Shown: one piece after another, positions 59,158 through 64,000 of the stretch
Layout of the letters: the number at the start of each line of letters is the position of its first letter
Position numbering within the stretch: the stretch's first letter is position 1
From: Affinundibacterium fentianense
Lineage (GTDB): Bacteria > Pseudomonadota > Gammaproteobacteria > Burkholderiales > Burkholderiaceae_D
Direction of reading: 5' to 3'
DNA: 64,000 nucleotides
Assembly: GCF_018139545.1 (NCBI RefSeq)
Contig: NZ_JAGSPJ010000003.1
Span: forward strand, 62,001-126,000
Program-made: the position numbers and the translations under genes
The notes under the pieces: generated by a model
Told to the model about the DNA's origin: nothing
Seen by the model: the letters and a program-made list of their open reading frames with translations, nothing else
Database searches by the model: none

Positions 59158-59211
59158 TCAGTCAAAGGTACTCCGCCAATAGTCGCTTGGGATGTGGAAA
59201 GTGATCATCAT
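59158..59211 (-). CDS. Putative trpS leader peptide
   Basis: A 17-codon open frame with two ATG codons first, giving [17 protein letters not shown] and TGA. It has a single Trp codon at position 12. The stop codon is directly next to the GGGCGGC antiterminator arm (59151-59157), so a ribosome at the stop would cover that arm while a ribosome waiting at the Trp codon would leave it free. No Shine-Dalgarno exists; the predicted start of transcription falls at or near the first ATG. Function is inferred from position only. Confidence 0.5.
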   Translation of the reverse strand: MMITFHIPSDYWRSTFD

Positions 59212-59217
59212 GTAGGC

Positions 59218-59247
59218 ATAATGCCGTTTTTCACTGTTTTTTGTCAA
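59218..59247 (-). promoter_or_regulatory. Strong sigma-70-type promoter for trpS leader
   Basis: Minus strand TTGACA (59242-59247), 18-base spacer and CATTAT (59218-59223). The expected start site is about 59211, at the first ATG of the small open frame. Confidence 0.7.
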
Positions 59248-59346
59248 GATTTGTCGACATCAGCATGGTAAAATTGCGAGCTTGTCGGGGGGGATTGACC
59301 TCAGACTTGTTATTAATTCTCGATCCTAACTTAGAAGGCTTTCGAA

Positions 59347-60291
59347 GTGAGTACTGTCCCATCTAAACTTATCATTGCTTCGCGTGAAAGTCGGCTCGCC
59401 ATGTGGCAGGCCGAGCATGTTCGCTCCCGCTTGCAGGCCCTATATCCTGAATGTGATGTTCAAATATTAGGGATGACAACTCGCGGTGATCAAATTTTGG
59501 ATAGAGCATTATCGAAAGTCGGTGGCAAAGGCTTGTTCGTAAAGGAACTGGAAGTCGCCATGGAAGAAGGTCGAGCCGATTTGGCGGTCCATTCCTTGAA
59601 AGATGTGCCGATGGAGTTGCCAGACGGTTTCTCCCTTGCAGCGATTTTGGAACGAGAAGATCCGCGCGATGCTTTTGTTTCGAATCATTTTGATGAATTG
59701 TCCGAGCTCCCGCCTGGTGCTGTTGTCGGTACTAGCAGTTTGCGGCGTCAAGCTTTGATCTCTGCTAGGTTTCCTCATTTGGTGATTAAACCCTTGCGCG
59801 GAAATCTCGATACGCGTTTGCGTAAATTAGATGATGGCGAATATGCCGCGATTATTCTAGCCGCCGCAGGACTTAAACGCCTTGGATTGTCTCAGCGTAT
59901 AAAAGGATTTTTGAGCGCAAGTGAAAGTTTGCCTGCTGCGGGACAAGGTGCGATGGCAATAGAGATTTTGTCTTCACGTCGGGACTTGTTAGAGGTATTA
60001 GCACCGTTAGATCATTTACCAACCTCACAAGCGGTATTGGCGGAACGCACGGTGTCGAAGGCATTTGGCGGAAGTTGTCAAATTCCATTGGCAGCTTTTG
60101 CAGAAATTGACCGAGATAGTATGTTTTTGCGTGCGATGGTCGCAACGCCAGATGGTGCATTGGTAGCGAAGGCAGAAGTTAAAGGACAAGCTATTGATTT
60201 CGAATCGCTTGGTGGGCAGCTTGTATCGGCCCTGCGGGCTCAAAATGCTGATGCAATCTTAGCAGTATGCCGCGAAAACGAGCAGCCTTAG
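59347..60291 (+). CDS. hemC: Porphobilinogen deaminase (hydroxymethylbilane synthase)
   Basis: A 314-residue enzyme joining four porphobilinogens in haem synthesis. The start is GTG at 59347 with AAGG upstream. [38 protein letters not shown] and HSLKDVP are the N-terminal blocks; the cysteine that holds the dipyrromethane cofactor is in [12 protein letters not shown] near 240. It starts a tight hemC-hemD-hemX-hemY group. It diverges from trpS. Confidence 0.96.
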   Translation: MSTVPSKLIIASRESRLAMWQAEHVRSRLQALYPECDVQILGMTTRGDQILDRALSKVGGKGLFVKELEVAMEEGRADLAVHSLKDVPMELPDGFSLAAILEREDPRDAFVSNHFDELSELPPGAVVGTSSLRRQALISARFPHLVIKPLRGNLDTRLRKLDDGEYAAIILAAAGLKRLGLSQRIKGFLSASESLPAAGQGAMAIEILSSRRDLLEVLAPLDHLPTSQAVLAERTVSKAFGGSCQIPLAAFAEIDRDSMFLRAMVATPDGALVAKAEVKGQAIDFESLGGQLVSALRAQNADAILAVCRENEQP

Positions 60292-60325
60292 GCTCCTTAG
60301 TTCAACTCAAGATGAGGTCTGCTTG

Positions 60326-61186
60326 ATGCAAGTTTCTTCTAGAGAGATGATCCCGACTTCTCCCGTCGTGGTAGTCACGCGACCACTTCGCCAAGCATCT
60401 AATTTGCAGGAAAAATTGCAGCAGCAAGGACGTACTGTGATCGTTTTTCCTCTCTTTGAAATAGAGTCGATTTCAAATAACTTGGAACTTGATTTGGCCG
60501 TGCGTAATTTGCATCAATATGCAGTGGTTATGTTTGTGAGCCCAAATGCCATCGACGCATTATTTCAGTGCGTTGAAAAAAAACATGGTAAAACTTGGCA
60601 ATGGCCTGAGGAGACTGCTGCAGCTGTTGTCGGAGCTGCTAGCCGACAGTCCTTGCTTTTACATGGGGTGAGTGACACCAATACACGTATTTATTGCCCA
60701 CGGAACGAGTCTCGTACAGATTCTGAAACTTTACTAGCTGAACTTCCATTAGATGATTTGGCAGGCAAGAAGGTGCTGGTCGTACGTGCTGATTCAGGGC
60801 GAGATTTTTTCGTCGATGCGTTAAAGAAAGCATCAATTGAGGTACAGACTATTAGCAGTTATCGACGCGTGATTCCTTTTTTTGATAAAGTAAAGCAGCA
60901 ACTTTTAAGCACTTTCCTTCAATCCGCTTGTGATTGGGTTATTACAAGTTCATCCGTTTTAACGACGCTATTAGCTTGGTGTGAGCAGCTAGATCAACTC
61001 GAATTACTCGCTAGGGGGGATTCGCAAAAGAACATCTGTCCAGCAGTCGCTAAAATGCAACAGCAAAAGTTATATGTGCCCCATTTTCGAATCGCGGAAG
61101 TCGCAAGAGAATTGGGATTCAAACAAATTTGCCTGACTGCATCAGGCGACGAAAATCTCATACTCGCGTTACAATCACAATTATGA
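60326..61186 (+). CDS. hemD: Uroporphyrinogen-III synthase
   Basis: A 286-residue enzyme that closes hydroxymethylbilane with inversion of ring D. The family is poorly conserved, but VVVTRPLRQASNLQEKLQQQG and FVSPNAIDALF, KVLVVRADSGRDFFVDALKKA and DWVITSSSVLTTLL give the two lobes. GAGG precedes two possible starts, TTG 60323 and ATG 60326; the latter is used. Its stop overlaps hemX by four bases. Confidence 0.9.
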   Translation: MQVSSREMIPTSPVVVVTRPLRQASNLQEKLQQQGRTVIVFPLFEIESISNNLELDLAVRNLHQYAVVMFVSPNAIDALFQCVEKKHGKTWQWPEETAAAVVGAASRQSLLLHGVSDTNTRIYCPRNESRTDSETLLAELPLDDLAGKKVLVVRADSGRDFFVDALKKASIEVQTISSYRRVIPFFDKVKQQLLSTFLQSACDWVITSSSVLTTLLAWCEQLDQLELLARGDSQKNICPAVAKMQQQKLYVPHFRIAEVARELGFKQICLTASGDENLILALQSQL

Positions 61187-62400
61187 ATGAATCAACTCCC
61201 ACTACCGAAGCTATGTCGACGACGAATAATTCGATTGAAAACAGTGCAAAAACAATCGCTGGCTCTGCTGCACCCGTTGAAAATGAACAATCAATGGGCT
61301 CTTCTGGGGCAAGCGTAGGTGCCGCAGTGTTGTCCCCTCCCATGATTAGTAACTTAAACGGCGGGTACATTTTATCTGGGGTTCTCGCTGTACTCTTAGC
61401 TGTGCATTGGTACACGTCGCAGAATCAAATTGTGTCATTGCGCGAGGAAGTGGCACGTCGGTTGCAAACTGCTGATATCAACAACAGCGAAATAAAAGGC
61501 ATCGCGAAGAATGTACAGGAAGCGTCTAAGGAAATTCAGGCGAAAGTGAGTGTACTTGAGGCGAAGCAAACAGAGGCGCAGGGTCAACAAATTGCACTCG
61601 AACAGCTTTACCAAGATTTATCAAAAAGTCGAGATGAATGGGCATTGGCAGAAATTGAACAAGTGTTAGCGACTGCCAGTCAGCAAATGCAATTGGCGGG
61701 GAATGTTCAAGGCGCATTGATTGCTTTACAGAATTCAGATGCACGTCTTGCAAAATCAGAAAAAGCGCAATTTATTGCGGTTCGTCGAGCCATCGCGAAA
61801 GATGTGGAAATGTTGAAGGCACTCCCACAACTTGATATGACGGGGCTTGTTTTACGGCTAGACAGTGTGATTGCACAAGTCGATAACATTCCACTTTGGT
61901 CGGATGAAAAGCCACCCGTTGTCGCAACTCCACCAAAAGCACCACTGCGTGTCCTTCCTCGAGTTACAAAAGATAAAAATGCAAAGTCGGAAGTTGCTGC
62001 GGATGGTCGTGAAAATACTTTCGCTGCGCAATTGCAAGATCGCTGGCAGAGTTTTTCAACGGAGATGTGGGGAGAGTTGAAGCAACTTGTTCGTATCCGC
62101 AACGTTGAGTCACCTGATGCTTTGCTATTGTCTCCTACACAGGCTTATTTTGCTAAAGAGAATTTAAAGTTGCGTTTGTTGAATGCACGTCTCGCATTAT
62201 TGTCCAGAAACGAGGGTGCGTTTAGAAGCGACATGATTGCTGCGCAAGATTTGATATCCAAGTATTTTGATGTGAGGACCAAGCAAGCGCAAACTGCCCA
62301 AGCGCTCTTAAAACAAATTCAGAGCAATAATTTGTCAATAGAAATGCCAGCATTGACTGAAAGTTTGAATTCTGTTCGTAATTTCAAAGTGAAACCTTAA
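61183..62400 (+). CDS. hemX: HemX family membrane protein
   Basis: A 405-residue protein. The first 60 residues are a Ser/Thr-rich, low-complexity cytoplasmic part, then one membrane helix (about 68-85, LSGVLAVLLAVHWYTS region) and a long periplasmic coiled-coil domain (QIVSLREEVARRLQTADI onward). The gene is often named uroporphyrinogen-III C-methyltransferase but no methyltransferase motif is found, in keeping with the HemX group. Start ATG at 61183 overlaps the hemD stop (ATGA). It is next to hemY, as usual. Confidence 0.85.
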   Translation: MNESTPTTEAMSTTNNSIENSAKTIAGSAAPVENEQSMGSSGASVGAAVLSPPMISNLNGGYILSGVLAVLLAVHWYTSQNQIVSLREEVARRLQTADINNSEIKGIAKNVQEASKEIQAKVSVLEAKQTEAQGQQIALEQLYQDLSKSRDEWALAEIEQVLATASQQMQLAGNVQGALIALQNSDARLAKSEKAQFIAVRRAIAKDVEMLKALPQLDMTGLVLRLDSVIAQVDNIPLWSDEKPPVVATPPKAPLRVLPRVTKDKNAKSEVAADGRENTFAAQLQDRWQSFSTEMWGELKQLVRIRNVESPDALLLSPTQAYFAKENLKLRLLNARLALLSRNEGAFRSDMIAAQDLISKYFDVRTKQAQTAQALLKQIQSNNLSIEMPALTESLNSVRNFKVKP

Positions 62401-62402
62401 GC

Positions 62403-63599
62403 ATGCGTATCTTTATCCGAATTCTTATTCTGTTTGCACTTGCGGTTGGTATCGCAGTTGGTGGTCGATTTAATGCTGGCAACGTGGTTCTATTTTATCC
62501 GCCAACACGCATTGATGTTTCTCTTAATTTCTTCTTGCTCCTTTTAGCGGCATTGTTCTTTGTCGCGTATTGGATTGTCCGTACCGTCGTGTTGACTAGT
62601 GAGATGCCGAAGAAAGTCTCTGAGTATCGCCAAAGTAAGCGTGAGCGAGAGAGCAATCGCGCTTTGCGCGAAGCGCTGAAAGCTTTATTTGAAGGGCGAT
62701 TTGGACATGCGGAAAAAGCTGCGGCAAAAGCACTTGACCTACCAGAAAATAAAGCTTTGGCAAGCATTATTGGTGCTCGCGCTGCACATCATATGAGTCA
62801 GTTTGATCGTCGGAACGTTTGGTTTACCGGAATTGAAGACGATGCAGCATTTAAGACCGCGCGATTAGTGACAATGACTGAGCTGTATGTTGACCAACAT
62901 AAGGCGGATTTAGCGCTTGATGCGATAAAAGAATTAAATTCGCGAGGTAAGCGGCATATTCAGGTTTTGCGTTGGGCATTGAAAGCAAATCAACAAGCAA
63001 AAAATTGGTCAGAAGTGGTGAAATTGGTCCGAATTTTGGAAAAAAATCACGCAATTCACCCAGCCCTTGCTGGTCGCTTACGTGAAATATCCTATGACGC
63101 ATTGCTTAAAGAAAATGGTCAAGATGCAGAGTCCTTGCGTCGAGTGTGGAGCGAAGTTCCGCAGAACGAACGCAAGAATCGGTATATTGCGGTGAGTGCA
63201 GCAGCTGCTTTTATCCAATGTCAAATACTCGACGAAGCTCGGAGTATTGTTGAGAAAGCGTTGAATGAGGAATGGGATAATCGTTTGTTAAGAAGTTATC
63301 GCGAAGCAGCTGGAAGCGAGGGCTCTGTCGCCTTGCGCTCGCAGATTGAGCTTTGTGAGGACTGGCTGAAACAGCATCCAAAGAATGCGGAGCTAGAATT
63401 GACTCTTGGTGTCTTGTGCTTGAATCAAAAATTGTGGGGCAAGGCACAAGTCCATATGGAAGATGCGCTGAATCATGCCCAAGAATCGCGTACAGTTCTT
63501 GAGGCAAATTTGAGTTTGGCGCGTCTACACGAAGCGATTGGACAGACACAAGAAGCGATGAAACATTATAGACAATGCGCAATTGCAACAAGCGTCTGA
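62403..63599 (+). CDS. hemY: HemY family TPR membrane protein
   Basis: A 398-residue inner membrane protein with two N-terminal membrane segments (about 3-20 and 41-62), the conserved FNAGNVVLFYPPTRIDVSLN between them, and TPR-like helical repeats to the end (ALFEGRFGHAEKAAAKALDL, ELELTLGVLCLNQKLWGKA). It is the enteric HemY, unrelated to protoporphyrinogen oxidase; its role in haem synthesis is not settled. It is two bases behind hemX. Confidence 0.92.
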   Translation: MRIFIRILILFALAVGIAVGGRFNAGNVVLFYPPTRIDVSLNFFLLLLAALFFVAYWIVRTVVLTSEMPKKVSEYRQSKRERESNRALREALKALFEGRFGHAEKAAAKALDLPENKALASIIGARAAHHMSQFDRRNVWFTGIEDDAAFKTARLVTMTELYVDQHKADLALDAIKELNSRGKRHIQVLRWALKANQQAKNWSEVVKLVRILEKNHAIHPALAGRLREISYDALLKENGQDAESLRRVWSEVPQNERKNRYIAVSAAAAFIQCQILDEARSIVEKALNEEWDNRLLRSYREAAGSEGSVALRSQIELCEDWLKQHPKNAELELTLGVLCLNQKLWGKAQVHMEDALNHAQESRTVLEANLSLARLHEAIGQTQEAMKHYRQCAIATSV

Positions 63600-63734
63600 T
63601 CTCTCGCAGAGGCGGAAAGACTATGGACACAGAGTTTCGGTGAATTTCTGTTGCGATGCACCAAATTCATCTAGAAGTCGCTATAATTTACCCATTACCT
63701 ATTGAATGTGTAGGATTTACCTTGAAAGTGTCTT

Positions 63735-64000
63735 ATGAGTTTAAATAAAGTACCCGCCGGCCGTGATTTGCCGAATGACTTCAATGTGATTATCGAAATC
63801 CCAATGAATGCAGATCCGATCAAGTATGAAGTCGATAAAGAAAGTGGAGCGATCTTTGTTGATCGTTTTATGGGGACTGCAATGCATTATCCATGCAATT
63901 ATGGATATGTACCTGACACGATTTCTGGTGATGGCGATCCAGTAGATGTATTGGTAATTACGCCGTTCCCACTAATTCCTGGCGTCGTAGTTCGTTGTCG
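63735..64000 (+). CDS. ppa: Inorganic pyrophosphatase, N-terminal part
   Basis: The first 88 residues of a family I soluble pyrophosphatase that hydrolyses PPi to phosphate. [45 protein letters not shown], then [25 protein letters not shown] carry the substrate and metal ligands (Asp-Gly-Asp-Pro-x-Asp). A TATAAT lies at 63681-63686. The gene runs off the window. The order hemY-ppa is usual in Burkholderiales. Confidence 0.96.
   Translation, partial: MSLNKVPAGRDLPNDFNVIIEIPMNADPIKYEVDKESGAIFVDRFMGTAMHYPCNYGYVPDTISGDGDPVDVLVITPFPLIPGVVVRC

Overview
The window is a stretch of ordinary chromosome from a betaproteobacterium, most likely Burkholderiales, family Oxalobacteraceae (relatives of Undibacterium or Herminiimonas) with a rather low GC content for that group. 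The evidence is gene order: gyrA / serC-pheA-tyrA-aroA-cmk-rpsA-ihfB-lapA-lapB-ugd-rfaE1, sodB-xseA / exbB-exbD-lpxK-Trm112-kdsB-adk, hemC-hemD-hemX-hemY-ppa, and a TetR / Pcm-like / rhodanese / TolC cluster are all arrangements known from this order. A one-piece tmRNA with tag ANDNSYALAA also fits. I see no prophage, insertion sequence, CRISPR array or tRNA gene.

Layout. 1-2.8 kb: end of a TraB/GumN protein, then a two-gene ABC exporter. 2.9-6 kb (minus): recQ, uppP and a YkgJ-type cysteine protein. 6-9.4 kb: TetR regulator, Pcm-like methyltransferase, rhodanese and TolC-type outer membrane channel. 9.4-12 kb (minus): B12-dependent ribonucleotide reductase. 12.3-14.7 kb: feoAB behind a Fur-box-like site. 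14.7-18.1 kb (minus): AHSA1-like protein, ssrA (tmRNA), gph, ubiG, ompA. 18.7-34.2 kb (plus): gyrA and a long aromatic amino acid / translation / envelope run ending with heptose kinase and a ComEA-like protein. 35-38.2 kb (minus): M28 peptidase, sodB, xseA. 38.2-39.1 kb: a 0.9-kb non-coding region full of DnaA-box-like sites. 39.1-53.5 kb (plus): exbBD, lpxK, Trm112, kdsB, adk, hppA, a short-chain dehydrogenase, patatin, a barnase/barstar pair, purN, an RsmB-like methyltransferase, MscS channel and a fatty acid desaturase. 53.7-55 kb (minus): rpmG, rpmB, radC. 55.1-56.6 kb: fkpB-ispH. 56.7-59 kb (minus): YcaQ-like protein and trpS. 59.3-64 kb (plus): hemCDXY and the start of ppa.

Functional themes. 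Chorismate and aromatic amino acid synthesis (aroA, pheA, tyrA, serC), LPS core and lipid A supply (lpxK, kdsB, rfaE1, ugd, lapAB), haem synthesis (hemCDXY), iron uptake and oxidative defence (feoAB, sodB), pyrophosphate disposal (hppA and ppa) and translation (rpsA, rpmB/G, trpS, ssrA) dominate. Several starts had to be chosen by ribosome-binding site, with TTG or GTG in six genes.

The two observations I rate highest lie outside genes. (1) Between xseA and exbB there are repeated modules of DnaA-box-like 9-mers with the same +0/+12/+26 geometry, next to an AT-rich block: an origin-like or DnaA-titrating locus. (2) Upstream of trpS there is a strong promoter, a short open frame with one Trp codon whose stop abuts an antiterminator arm, and a competing terminator: the parts of a transcription attenuator, with a leader peptide that may start at the very 5' end of the transcript.
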